This document shows, piece after piece, positions 1 through 5,014 of a DNA stretch of 9,059 nucleotides. Below the pieces are notes generated by a model. That model made no database searches and was not told the origin of the DNA. It saw only the letters and a list, made by a program, of their open reading frames with translations. Location: NCBI GenBank assembly GCA_016935655.1, contig JAFGQM010000086.1, forward strand, positions 1 to 9,059, given 5' to 3'. The position numbers and the translations under genes were made by a program. Each line of letters begins with the position of its first letter. Position 1 is the stretch's first letter. This stretch comes from Candidatus Altarchaeota archaeon (GTDB taxonomy: Archaea; Altiarchaeota; Altiarchaeia; JAFGQM01).

Positions 1-120
1 GCCCCTTAGCGGATTGATTCTCACCGACTTTCTCTGCGGCGTTTTCATCCACTCTTCCAACAAGGGGTATTCGTCCCCTAACAACCCTTCATGGTACTTG
101 AAGAATCTGCCCTTTATCAT
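1..120 (-). CDS. N-terminal part of a NOL1/NOP2/Sun-family RNA m5C methyltransferase (runs off the window)
   Basis: Reading the minus strand from ATG at 120 gives 40 uninterrupted codons to the window edge. The peptide begins MIKGRFFKYHEGLLGDEYP and continues through LLEEW to KSVRINPLRG. Members of the NOL1/NOP2/Sun (Fmu/RsmF) family usually start with a short helical segment followed by a 'KSVRVNTLK'-like strand, and this fragment matches that layout. Such enzymes methylate cytosine C5 in rRNA or tRNA using S-adenosylmethionine; the catalytic cysteines and SAM-binding core would lie outside the window. A TATA-like element about 25 bases upstream (142-151) supports a leaderless start here. 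The gene diverges from the zinc-ribbon gene at 165. The family call rests only on the N-terminus. Confidence 0.6.
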   Translation of the reverse strand, partial: MIKGRFFKYHEGLLGDEYPLLEEWMKTPQRKSVRINPLRG

Positions 121-126
121 ATCATT

Positions 127-135
127 GTTTATATT
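127..135 (+). promoter_or_regulatory. TATA box for the zinc-ribbon/PH gene
   Basis: gtttatatt is centred about 34 bases before the ATG at 165, which would give a leader of roughly 8 bases. The element overlaps the predicted start region of the divergent methyltransferase transcript, so the two promoters interlock. Confidence 0.4.
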
Positions 136-141
136 GCACCT

Positions 142-151
142 CTTATATAAT
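142..151 (-). promoter_or_regulatory. TATA box for the methyltransferase gene
   Basis: On the minus strand this reads tattatataa, centred about 26 bases from the ATG at 120, the spacing expected for a leaderless archaeal transcript. It lies inside the leader of the divergent plus-strand gene. Confidence 0.45.
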
Positions 152-164
152 AACCGATAACAAA

Positions 165-842
165 ATGGCCTATTGCCCCTCTTGTGGCTCCAAGAACCCT
201 GACGGGAATAAGTTTTGCAGCAATTGCGGTGCTCACCTATCCACAGCATGCCAAAAATGCAGGTATGAGAACTCCCCGACGAGCATCTTTTGCTCCCAAT
301 GCGGATCCAAGCTAAAGCATCCCGAGCCTGCTCCGAAACAGACACCCCAATCCCTCTCCAAGCTCATCTCCGAGAAATCGAAGGTTAAACCGGATGTTTT
401 CCCCAAGGAAAGTGTCATGAACTCCCTAAAGCTTCGAAGCCAGACACTGACCCTTACGAACTACCGTATCATAGTCGAGACCCAGGGTGTTTTTGCCAAG
501 AGGGTCAAGGACATGAGCTACCATTCGATTCAGTCAGTCGCTTATACAAAGAAGCTCAGGGGCGGTATAATACTAGCCTGCATGCTTTTAGTCTTGGCCC
601 TGATATTAGCCAATGCCGTAATCATGGTGAATAAATATGGCGGTTATGTAAGCCTGGGGGTCATAACCCTCCTCTTGGCCCCCTTCTTAGGGTTTATACC
701 CCTGCTGCTCCCGATGGAGACCGTCCAGGTCATCGGGTCCGGCCAGACCCTTGAGTTCAGGGGCTCGACAGATGTAGTAGACTCGATAAACCAGCAGAGG
801 AGCAGATACTACCAGATGATGCAGGTGTATTCAGAAAAATGA
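165..842 (+). CDS. Double zinc-ribbon membrane protein with a PH-like (DUF304-type) domain
   Basis: 225 aa. Two zinc-ribbon modules occupy the N-terminus: C4-x2-C7...C18-x2-C21 and C29-x2-C32...C43-x2-C46, both of the 'CPSCG...FCSNCG' type. A Pro/Lys-rich linker (about 51-80) leads to a beta-rich segment (about 88-130) with 'LTLTNYRIIV' and 'YHSIQSVAY', typical of bacterial/archaeal PH-like domains. Two hydrophobic spans (about 134-155 and 161-183) form a membrane hairpin, and a last beta/alpha segment (187-213) completes the PH-like pattern. The protein is therefore probably anchored in the membrane with the ribbons and PH fold in the cytoplasm. Its partner is unknown. The stop codon overlaps the start of the next small gene (ATGA), suggesting translational coupling. 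Confidence 0.75.
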   Translation: MAYCPSCGSKNPDGNKFCSNCGAHLSTACQKCRYENSPTSIFCSQCGSKLKHPEPAPKQTPQSLSKLISEKSKVKPDVFPKESVMNSLKLRSQTLTLTNYRIIVETQGVFAKRVKDMSYHSIQSVAYTKKLRGGIILACMLLVLALILANAVIMVNKYGGYVSLGVITLLLAPFLGFIPLLLPMETVQVIGSGQTLEFRGSTDVVDSINQQRSRYYQMMQVYSEK

Positions 843-985
843 GGAAGATCCTGCCGGTATATGGTCTGGCCCTCGGTATCTCATCAGCTTTCATATACCT
901 TTTCTTAGGAGTTATCGGATACATAGTCTTCATGCTCCTTGCATTGTTGGCCAGCTTCGTATTAATATTCTCAACAAAGATTTGA
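839..985 (+). CDS. Small hydrophobic membrane peptide, 48 aa
   Basis: ATG at 839 overlaps the stop of the preceding zinc-ribbon gene by four bases (ATGA) and opens a 48-codon frame ending in TGA at 983-985. The product, beginning MRKILPVYGLALGISSAF, has two hydrophobic stretches (about 5-25 and 27-45) with a short turn between, plus terminal lysines. I do not recognise a family. The ATGA overlap and the regular hydrophobic pattern argue that it is a real coupled gene, possibly a small subunit working with the PH-like membrane protein. It could also be a chance frame. Confidence 0.5.
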   Translation: MRKILPVYGLALGISSAFIYLFLGVIGYIVFMLLALLASFVLIFSTKI

Positions 986-990
986 CCTTG

Positions 991-1001
991 CATATTTTTA
1001 T
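991..1001 (+). promoter_or_regulatory. TATA-like element before the 1025-1220 frame
   Basis: catatttttat is followed after about 25-30 bases by the GTG at 1025, the spacing seen at the other promoters in this window. It supports initiation at or near 1025. Confidence 0.4.
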
Positions 1002-1024
1002 TATTGCCTCTGTTAGTAAGAGCA

Positions 1025-1220
1025 GTGATCCAAAACGGACAAAGAAGAGAAAAGCAAAAAGGATAAGCGAGAAGAGGCGGGAGCCCTTTTCATCCCCGCA
1101 GGCTTGTTCATAGGGTTTGGATTGGGTTTTATCTCGGGCGATCTTCCTGCCTGGATGTTCTTGGGGTTTGGCATTGGATTCTTCTTGTTTGCCTTGACAC
1201 TGGTGCTGACGAGGAAATAA
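1025..1220 (+). pseudogene. Small two-TM membrane protein gene with an apparent one-base frameshift at its start
   Basis: The codon frame ending in TAA at 1218-1220 encodes a convincing small membrane protein: a charged head (KTDKEEKSKKDKREE) followed by two glycine-rich hydrophobic spans (ALFIPAGLFIGFGLGF and WMFLGFGIGFFLFALTLVL) and a terminal RK. That frame is closed by TGA at 1026-1028 and has no ATG, GTG or TTG before the first hydrophobic span. A GTG at 1025, well placed behind a TATA-like element, is in a different frame. Removing one base at 1028-1031 would join it to the main frame, for example giving a head starting M-S-K-T-D-K. Either the gene carries a recent one-base insertion, or the assembly has an error, or an unusual start codon is used. 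The coordinates include the out-of-frame GTG. Confidence 0.5.
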
Positions 1221-1246
1221 TCGGGCAGCATAATACAAAGAAGGTC

Positions 1247-1777
1247 TCAATCACAGAAGTTGCTTAAACAAGGAGCACCGTTCTTTGGATACCTTATAAT
1301 ACAGCCTCCGCCTCCTGCAGCCCAAGGCTCCGTATCATTACCATACATTATGTAGTCTACACTAGCTTCAATAACATACTCACCGCCACCAACCCTTATA
1401 CACTCCGCATAAAGTTCTGGGTCCTCAATCGAGTTCACATCCAGTTTGCAACTATCGTTTTCCACCAGATACCCGCCAGCTTCAATGCATTCTTCAAAGT
1501 TCTTTGGTAATGTGCTGTCACAGAGCTCACCAATGCATCCTGAAACCGATTCAGGGCATTCTCCACAGTCTTCCGGGCAGGTAGAGCAGTCTTCATCAAA
1601 TTTTACATTACAGATACCATTACCGCAAATAGGGCCAACAGGCCTATCGGCCTGTAATTGAGGGCTAGGAATATCACTAGGTCCCCATAGCCCCCATAAA
1701 TAGACGCCAAGAGCCGAGATTAAAAAAACGATTAAAATAACCCAAGCTATAACTCCTACGGTCTTCTTTCGGGGCAT
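1247..1777 (-). CDS. Membrane-anchored cysteine-rich extracellular protein (CGNGIC-type motif), copy 1
   Basis: 176 aa. A basic start (MPRKKTVGV) and one transmembrane helix (about 7-31) anchor a predicted extracellular domain with 14 cysteines. The core motif CGNGIC...DCSTCPEDCGEC (C51, C56, C64, C67, C71, C74) resembles short disulphide or metal-binding repeats common in surface proteins of DPANN archaea and candidate-phyla bacteria; more Cys follow at 81, 86, 97, 110, 126, 159, 170 and 175. Function unknown; an adhesion or cell-surface role is inference. The ATG at 1777 lies 24 bases from a cataaaag TATA box (minus strand). A paralogue at 4357-4857 shares the start (MxRKKxVGV), the Cys motif and the promoter/leader sequence, although the distal halves differ. 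It lies just left of tRNA-Lys fragment A. Confidence 0.7.
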   Translation of the reverse strand: MPRKKTVGVIAWVILIVFLISALGVYLWGLWGPSDIPSPQLQADRPVGPICGNGICNVKFDEDCSTCPEDCGECPESVSGCIGELCDSTLPKNFEECIEAGGYLVENDSCKLDVNSIEDPELYAECIRVGGGEYVIEASVDYIMYGNDTEPWAAGGGGCIIRYPKNGAPCLSNFCD

Positions 1778-1797
1778 GTTATGATTAAGACTGGGGG

Positions 1798-1805
1798 CAT
1801 AAAAG
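1798..1805 (-). promoter_or_regulatory. TATA box of Cys-rich gene copy 1
   Basis: Minus strand cttttatg, about 24 bases before the ATG at 1777. The short leader ending in cataacATG is shared with Cys-rich gene copy 2. Confidence 0.5.
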
Positions 1806-1859
1806 GCTTGTAAAAGTGTACGGGCCCGACGGGATTCGAACCCGCGACACCCGGATTAA
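1806..1859 (-). repeat. tRNA-Lys 3'-end fragment A with left arm
   Basis: Positions 1817-1859 match 6187-6229 without a mismatch (43 bases): four bases of 3' flank, discriminator, acceptor 3' strand, T arm, variable loop and the 3' side of the anticodon stem, breaking off inside the anticodon loop. The 11 bases to the left (1806-1816, gcttgtaaaag) are shared with fragment B but not with the intact tRNA locus. There is no 5' half, so no functional tRNA. It marks the left edge of the AbrB/VapC cassette. Confidence 0.9.
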
Positions 1860-1860
1860 G

Positions 1861-1869
1861 CTTTTATAC
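1861..1869 (+). promoter_or_regulatory. TATA box of the AbrB/VapC operon
   Basis: cttttatac begins two bases after fragment A ends and lies about 32 bases before the ATG at 1898, implying a leader of some 6 bases. The cassette thus brings its own promoter, tight against its boundary. Confidence 0.5.
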
Positions 1870-1887
1870 ACTCAATGTATAACATGT
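1866..1887. promoter_or_regulatory. Candidate operator for AbrB/VapC autoregulation
   Basis: A 5-base inverted repeat ATACA-ctcaa-TGTAT (1866-1880) is followed by the palindrome ACATGT (1882-1887). The sequence atgtat also recurs directly at 1875-1880 and 1884-1889. It overlaps the TATA box and predicted start site, where an AbrB-family antitoxin would be expected to bind. Binding is inferred. Confidence 0.35.
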
Positions 1888-1897
1888 ATGTAAAACA

Positions 1898-2107
1898 ATG
1901 GAAATAAAGACTGAAGTGACAAAGGTGGGGAACTCTCTTGGCTTGATAATACCCTCCGCGGTTGCTAAAAAAATCGGTATATCCCCCAAGGACAGTGTCA
2001 TCGTGACTATCACTCCCGTGGGCGACAAGAGTCGTTTTTTCGGAGCTGCAAAGCTGCTGCCATCGGGACAGGAAGTGAAAGATGAGGAAAGGAAAAGCTG
2101 GTCTTAG
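1898..2107 (+). CDS. AbrB-family antitoxin (VapB-like)
   Basis: 69 aa. The first 45 residues form a swapped-hairpin AbrB/SpoVT-type DNA-binding domain: MEIKTEVTKVGNSLGLIIPS, then AKKIGISPKDSVIV, the standard pattern for antitoxins of this class. The tail (about 46-69: RFFGAAKLLPSGQEVKDEERKS) is the type of flexible segment that wraps and blocks a PIN toxin. It overlaps the following PIN gene by 26 bases, as expected for a co-translated antitoxin-toxin pair in which the antitoxin comes first. It probably neutralises the VapC-like ribonuclease and represses its own promoter, where an inverted repeat is present. Confidence 0.85.
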   Translation: MEIKTEVTKVGNSLGLIIPSAVAKKIGISPKDSVIVTITPVGDKSRFFGAAKLLPSGQEVKDEERKSWS

Positions 2108-2462
2108 ATACTTCTATGATACATATGCTCTAGTGGAGGTTCTAAAAGGTAATCCGGAGTATACGCGATTCGTAATCGAGAAAGATGGCATTACCTCAAG
2201 ACTCAATTTGATGGAAACCTACCGATTTTTACTCAGATCATATGACAAAACCAAGGCAGGCAGAATATTTGACAGTCTCCTGCCGTTCGCTGTTGATTTT
2301 GAGGATGTAGACCTCAAGGAAGCAGTGTTGCTCAAGGTGAAGGATTCAGATCTCTCCTACCTAGATTGCCTGGGTTACACACTCTCCCGAAGGCTCAGGC
2401 TGGGTTTTTTGACCGGTGACAAGGAGTTCTCTAAATACGCCGGAGTGGTGTTTGTCAAGTAA
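2082..2462 (+). CDS. vapC: PIN-domain ribonuclease toxin (VapC-like)
   Basis: 126 aa, about the usual VapC length. The four acidic residues of the PIN active site can be placed: D13 in YFYDTYA, E45 in LNLMETYR, D95 in SYLDCLGY and D113 in LTGDKEF. These coordinate Mg2+ for RNA cleavage; VapC toxins typically cut tRNA or rRNA. The ATG at 2082 overlaps the antitoxin gene and no later start would keep D13. It lies between tRNA-Lys fragments A and B, forming a complete two-gene cassette with its own promoter. The RNA target cannot be told from sequence. Nothing suggests inactivation. Confidence 0.85.
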   Translation: MRKGKAGLRYFYDTYALVEVLKGNPEYTRFVIEKDGITSRLNLMETYRFLLRSYDKTKAGRIFDSLLPFAVDFEDVDLKEAVLLKVKDSDLSYLDCLGYTLSRRLRLGFLTGDKEFSKYAGVVFVK

Positions 2463-2509
2463 TAATCAGTGATTTGATTTGGGTAAGAACATAGAATATA
2501 CATTGATCC

Positions 2510-2533
2510 GCTTGTAAAAGTTTACGGGCCCGA
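2510..2533 (-). repeat. tRNA-Lys 3'-end fragment B with left arm
   Basis: 24 bases match 1806-1829 (fragment A plus its left arm) with one mismatch (t2522 against g1818). Only tacgggcccga (2523-2533) is tRNA-derived; the T arm is not recognisable to the right. It separates the VapC gene from the HEPN gene. Confidence 0.7.
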
Positions 2534-2558
2534 TGGAGGCTGCATAGATTATGCCCGT
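2524..2558. other. Potential hairpin next to fragment B
   Basis: ACGGGC (2524-2529) pairs with GCCCGT (2553-2558), and inside it GCATA-gat-TATGC (2542-2554) forms a second stem that overlaps the outer right arm. It lies past the stop codons of both the VapC gene (plus) and the HEPN gene (minus) and could act in 3'-end formation or recombination. Role not established. Confidence 0.25.
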
Positions 2559-2567
2559 CTCACAGGT

Positions 2568-3020
2568 TCACATTCTTAGAGTATCCAAAAGCTTACCCAT
2601 CCTTTTGACGAAGTCTGTTGCAGTATCCAGGGCGTCTTCAGCGTCTTTCTCATTGATGGTCCTGATTATGCCGTATTGGCCGTCGTGCCTTAGGTCCCTA
2701 TACCTGTCTAGCAGGTCTACCCAACCTTTTTCCAAAAGGCCTTTTTTGACATATTTTGCTTCCAGGTACCTTGCGATGCAGGCGTGGCTCTTCTCTCTAA
2801 AACCATCTAGGAACAGTATGGCCCTCGCGGAATGGAACATCGCGGCATAGGAGCTCAGTATGCAGGAGTTGTATGCGCGCGCATCCATGTTCCTCCCTGC
2901 CTCGCCTAGCCAGTCCCTTGCAGTGCTCATGCTTCTGGCAGCGTTCTCAGGCGATGGCGGGACCTCCTTGAGGAGCCCTAGCTTCATGCATTCCTTAAAA
3001 TCAAACGCCCGTTTCGCCAT
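2568..3020 (-). CDS. HEPN-domain toxin (ribonuclease) of an MNT/HEPN pair
   Basis: 150 aa from ATG at 3020; a TTG two codons earlier (3026) is less likely. The all-helical protein carries the HEPN motif R-x5-H at R106-H112 within RYRDLRH, followed by DGQY. HEPN toxins of such pairs are metal-independent RNases. The gene overlaps the 3' end of the upstream nucleotidyltransferase gene by 20 bases, the usual arrangement of the two-component HEPN/MNT toxin-antitoxin system. In the characterised MntA/HepT pair the transferase AMPylates a tyrosine in an Rx4HxY motif; here the nearest tyrosine (Y116) is four residues after the histidine, so the modification site may differ. The pair fills the compartment between fragments B and C. 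Confidence 0.8.
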   Translation of the reverse strand: MAKRAFDFKECMKLGLLKEVPPSPENAARSMSTARDWLGEAGRNMDARAYNSCILSSYAAMFHSARAILFLDGFREKSHACIARYLEAKYVKKGLLEKGWVDLLDRYRDLRHDGQYGIIRTINEKDAEDALDTATDFVKRMGKLLDTLRM

Positions 3021-3537
3021 ATACAATCATCGAACCAAAGTATAAAGAATAATAGAAGACCGGATCGTCCTTCTTCAGTTGCCCTATCCCGCCCTTTGTG
3101 AGCATCAACAGGTTTGCCTTCGGAAATCTCCTTTTTATCTGGCTGTTCAAAGACGCGAGCTCCTGCTGGCTCGCCTCCTTTACCCTAATCCACAAGTCAA
3201 TGTCCGAATTCTCAGTGTTCTCGCCCTTGGCACCGCTTCCATAGAGCCCCGCTGATTCGACGAACTTGTATTTCCTGAAAAGCCCTTCGTTTAATTCGCT
3301 GATAGTAAGCAGCAATCTTAGGGCCTTGAGTCGATTGCCCTTTTTGACAAAAAATTTGGTTCCTTTCTTGCTTAGTACGCCATGGGCAGCCAATAGGGAC
3401 AGATACTTGGAAACGAGCCCCTTGCTGGCCTTGCTCTCTTTAGAGACCCCACTAACACTGATTGCACCTTCCCTGAAGATAGATTCGCGTAGGATTTCCG
3501 CCCTCTCACTAGTCGATGGTAGATAATTCAAATCCAT
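3001..3537 (-). CDS. wHTH-nucleotidyltransferase (MNT) antitoxin of the MNT/HEPN pair
   Basis: 178 aa. Residues about 10-65 form a winged helix-turn-helix ('SVSGVSKESKASKGLVSKY', then HGVLSKKGTKFFV). Residues about 90-178 are a minimal nucleotidyltransferase: the signature GS-x10-DxD is exact, with G100, S101, D112 and D114 (GLYGSGAKGE...SDIDLWI). The transferase is expected to silence the HEPN partner by AMPylation, and the fused wHTH would let the protein repress its own operon. The ATG at 3537 is 27 bases from a TATA box. Upstream dyads are candidate operators. HEPN follows with a 20-base overlap. Confidence 0.8.
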   Translation of the reverse strand: MDLNYLPSTSERAEILRESIFREGAISVSGVSKESKASKGLVSKYLSLLAAHGVLSKKGTKFFVKKGNRLKALRLLLTISELNEGLFRKYKFVESAGLYGSGAKGENTENSDIDLWIRVKEASQQELASLNSQIKRRFPKANLLMLTKGGIGQLKKDDPVFYYSLYFGSMIVYGETGV

Positions 3538-3550
3538 GTCGCTACTCTAG

Positions 3551-3571
3551 AAGTTTATGATTTATAAACTT
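3551..3571. promoter_or_regulatory. MNT/HEPN promoter with an 8-bp dyad over its TATA box
   Basis: AAGTTTAT (3551-3558) and ATAAACTT (3564-3571) are perfect inverted repeats 5 bases apart. tttataaa at 3561-3568 is the TATA box for the minus-strand ATG at 3537 (27 bases). A regulator bound to the dyad would block TATA recognition. Confidence 0.5.
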
Positions 3572-3595
3572 TTTGTTCACATACTATGAACAAAA
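3571..3595. promoter_or_regulatory. Second MNT/HEPN operator: 9-bp perfect inverted repeat
   Basis: TTTTGTTCA (3571-3579) and TGAACAAAA (3587-3595) are perfect inverted repeats 7 bases apart, just upstream of the TATA box. The inner part, TGTTCA-N7-TGAACA, recurs in the same geometry at 7415-7433. A half-site-like tttatgaac lies further out at 3605-3613. The likely ligand is the wHTH of the MNT protein. Confidence 0.5.
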
Positions 3596-3622
3596 CTTTC
3601 GCGATTTATGAACTTATTATAA

Positions 3623-3664
3623 AAAATCCACCACAGTCGGAGTTGTGAAATGTACGGGCCCGAC
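3623..3664 (-). repeat. tRNA-Lys 3'-end fragment C with left arm
   Basis: 42 bases match 5015-5056 in 37 positions, the only differences being a block of five bases (3640-3644 against 5032-5036). The left arm aaaatccaccacagtcg is absent from the intact tRNA locus. tgtacgggcccgac (3651-3664) is the tRNA 3' end with four bases of flank. Beyond it, 3665-3677 keeps only a weak echo of the T arm (ending gaaccc), so the copy looks eroded. Confidence 0.75.
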
Positions 3665-3741
3665 AGTGGCGGAACCCTTTTGTGTATTCTTGGTCATGGC
3701 TTCCACCCGAGATTATGAATGGGTCAAAGGAGAAAAAGGTT

Positions 3742-3793
3742 TTCCTTAAAAAGGTTCGGCTTGCGCAAAATGAACCGACTGCTGTGCGATCTC
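3742..3793 (+). repeat. Repeat R2, copy a (upstream of hicB)
   Basis: ttccttaaaaaggttcgg and the following bases to 3793 are about 80% identical to 4284-4335 on the far side of hicA, with a partial third copy at 4954-4976. It lies just before the hicB TATA box, so it may hold upstream control sequences or mark an inner mobile unit. Confidence 0.55.
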
Positions 3794-3794
3794 C

Positions 3795-3804
3795 AATTTT
3801 TATT
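3795..3804 (+). promoter_or_regulatory. TATA box of the hicBA operon
   Basis: aatttttatt is centred 26 bases before the ATG at 3826, giving a leaderless transcript. This decides the hicB start in favour of 3826 over in-frame upstream codons. Confidence 0.5.
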
Positions 3805-3825
3805 CCTATACCCACAAATCTGGAT

Positions 3826-4041
3826 ATGATAAAGGCTGAGATATATTTTGATGGGAAGTACTACTGTGCAAGGACTCTTGATATGGATGTCTTCACTCAG
3901 GGGAAGACCCTTGATGAAGTAACCGATAATCTTAGGGAAGCAGTAAGCCTACATCTGGAGGAGGAGAAGCTTCCTGAGTGCTCGGTCCTGACCATGATGG
4001 AGCTCAAACCCAAACGCTCGAAAGCACCTGCAAATGTCTGA
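3826..4041 (+). CDS. hicB: HicB-family antitoxin
   Basis: 71 aa from ATG at 3826. MIKAEIYFDGKYYCARTLDMDVFTQG, then TLDEVTDNLREAVSLHLEEE is the partially degraded RNase-H-like fold of HicB antitoxins: strands containing 'YYCARTLDMDVFTQGKTLDE' and the helix with 'NLREAVSLHLEE'. An upstream in-frame extension to 3682 exists, but it would run through repeat R2 and the promoter and adds nothing family-like. It overlaps hicA by 8 bases. The C-terminal tail (KPKRSKAPANV) is short and shows no separate DNA-binding domain, so how the operon is repressed is unclear. HicB binds HicA and blocks its RNase activity. Antitoxin-before-toxin order is less common for HicAB than the reverse but is well known. 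Confidence 0.8.
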   Translation: MIKAEIYFDGKYYCARTLDMDVFTQGKTLDEVTDNLREAVSLHLEEEKLPECSVLTMMELKPKRSKAPANV

Positions 4042-4279
4042 GAAACTACCTGTTGTCTCTGGAAAAGAACTGCTAAAACTCATGCATTCTCTTGGCTATG
4101 TCGCTGTTAGACAAAGGGGCAGCCATATAAGACTGGAGAAGAAGACGCCTGTTGGGACCCATAAGATAACTATTGTCAATCATCCCGAGATTGCTAAAGG
4201 AACCCTCAATGACATCTTGGACAAGGTAAGTCTGTGGGTCCAGATAGACAAGAAAGGGTTGATTAGAAGACTAAGATGA
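4034..4279 (+). CDS. hicA: HicA-family mRNA interferase toxin
   Basis: 81 aa, the usual HicA size. It has a double-stranded-RNA-binding-like fold: helix GKELLKLMHSLGYVAVRQ, strand RGSHIRLEK with the catalytic histidine in GSHIRL (H31), strand HKITIVNHP, then the helix AKGTLNDILDKVSL. HicA toxins cleave mRNA and tmRNA without ribosomes. It is co-translated with hicB (8-base overlap). The pair is bracketed by R2 repeats inside the compartment between tRNA-Lys fragments C and D. All key positions are intact, so it is probably active. Confidence 0.85.
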   Translation: MSEKLPVVSGKELLKLMHSLGYVAVRQRGSHIRLEKKTPVGTHKITIVNHPEIAKGTLNDILDKVSLWVQIDKKGLIRRLR

Positions 4280-4283
4280 TTTG

Positions 4284-4335
4284 TTCCTTAAAAAGGTTTG
4301 GGTTGCGCAGATTGAGGCGACTATTGTGTAATCCT
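4284..4335 (+). repeat. Repeat R2, copy b (downstream of hicA)
   Basis: Begins ttccttaaaaaggtttgg and matches copy a in roughly 42 of 52 bases. It lies between the hicA stop and the stop of the convergent Cys-rich gene. With copy a it brackets the hicBA genes as a direct repeat. Confidence 0.55.
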
Positions 4336-4356
4336 AAGTTTGAAGGTTTTTATTGA

Positions 4357-4857
4357 TTAACTGTTAGCAGGACCTTCCAACATTGATTGTCCAATAGTCC
4401 CGTTTTTATAAATGAATACCCTCGCACCCATCCATGGCTCCATCGTCCCATTTGGATTAAGCCTGCCTCTATTAACCACACAGGAAACCTCCCACTTACC
4501 ACCCGGGGAAAGGCCTATAGTCGGTTCCTCTGTACATTCATCAAGAGGCCATATACCCCCTAGTTGATCGAGATACTTTTGGACATCCTCTTCAGTATTC
4601 AACATGATTGTAGACGCTTCTTCGCATTCACCACAGTCCTCTGGGCAGGTAGAGCAGTCTTCAAATGAGGAACAAACAGCATCGCCACAATAGGGTTCTG
4701 GTTCAGGTAATTGTCCCATTAATTCGACAACTTTTGGATTGGCTTCACTCAGAGGAGCATCACAACATGTTGCATTTAGCCAAAGGTAAAACATAATGAA
4801 GGCAGCTGCGACTATAACAATCACGGCTGTAACCCCTACAATCTTCTTTCGGAGCAT
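4357..4857 (-). CDS. Membrane-anchored cysteine-rich extracellular protein, copy 2
   Basis: 166 aa from ATG at 4857. An in-frame ATG at 4878 exists but overlaps the TATA box, and only 4857 gives a protein beginning MLRKKIVGV, matching the MPRKKTVGV of copy 1. A single membrane helix (about 6-28) is followed by an outward domain with 10 Cys; C57, C62, C68, C71, C75 and C78 form the shared motif CGDAVC...DCSTCPEDCGEC. The rest (80-166) is unlike copy 1 and unrecognised. Function unknown. Both copies lie immediately left of a tRNA-Lys fragment (A and decayed E) with similar promoter sequence, suggesting that the gene and boundary were copied together. Confidence 0.7.
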   Translation of the reverse strand: MLRKKIVGVTAVIVIVAAAFIMFYLWLNATCCDAPLSEANPKVVELMGQLPEPEPYCGDAVCSSFEDCSTCPEDCGECEEASTIMLNTEEDVQKYLDQLGGIWPLDECTEEPTIGLSPGGKWEVSCVVNRGRLNPNGTMEPWMGARVFIYKNGTIGQSMLEGPANS

Positions 4858-4877
4858 GTTATGGTTACTAGAGGGCA

Positions 4878-4885
4878 CATAAAAG
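4878..4885 (-). promoter_or_regulatory. TATA box of Cys-rich gene copy 2
   Basis: Minus strand cttttatg, about 24 bases before the ATG at 4857, the same octamer and spacing as for copy 1 (1798-1805). Confidence 0.5.
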
Positions 4886-4894
4886 CCTTAATAT

Positions 4895-4912
4895 CGGGCT
4901 CGTTACGGATTC
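4895..4912 (-). repeat. Decayed tRNA-Lys 3'-end fragment E
   Basis: cgggctcgttacggattc resembles cgggcccgacgggattc of the tRNA 3' end with one gap and a few mismatches. It lies the same way round as the other fragments and at the corresponding place beside a Cys-rich gene promoter, as in fragment A. The case rests on context as much as on identity. Confidence 0.4.
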
Positions 4913-4953
4913 TTTTTCAGAACTTCTTTCACTCTTGCAGGTTGTATCGGACA

Positions 4954-4976
4954 AAAAAGGTTCGACTTGCGACAAA
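4954..4976 (+). repeat. Repeat R2, partial copy c
   Basis: aaaaaggttcgacttgcg followed by caaa one base later matches 3748-3769 of copy a with one mismatch and one inserted base. It lies in the 4858-5089 spacer, which holds no gene but does hold a TATA box, fragment E, this repeat and fragment D. Confidence 0.45.
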
Positions 4977-5014
4977 GGTTCGGGTCGAACGTTCGATACC
5001 ACCCCTGCTTTTCC

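Noticed and set aside
1817..1859. Fragments A and D as 3' halves of a trans-split tRNA, as in Nanoarchaeum
   Set aside because: No matching 5' half exists in the window, the TATA box near fragment A is under 10 bases away and belongs to the AbrB gene, and fragments B and C keep only 11-14 bases of tRNA. An intact tRNA-Lys is present.
2551..2850. Open frames opposite the HEPN, MNT, Cys-rich and wHTH genes
   Set aside because: They are antisense to genes with clear family motifs, and have no recognisable domains or promoters.
3742..3770. R2 repeat as a relative of the tRNA introns (both have cctt...aaaaagg...ttgc)
   Set aside because: The resemblance is limited to an A-rich run with short ends and needs several gaps; it is not convincing by eye.
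3682..3825. Longer HicB starting at 3682
   Set aside because: The extension runs through repeat R2 and the TATA box and shows no HicB-like sequence; the ATG at 3826 fits both the family start and the promoter spacing.
4971..5010. tRNA-like T arm in gttcgggtcgaacgttcgat
   Set aside because: It resembles a T-loop, but flanking bases do not form the T stem or an acceptor stem, so it is not a tRNA gene or clear fragment.
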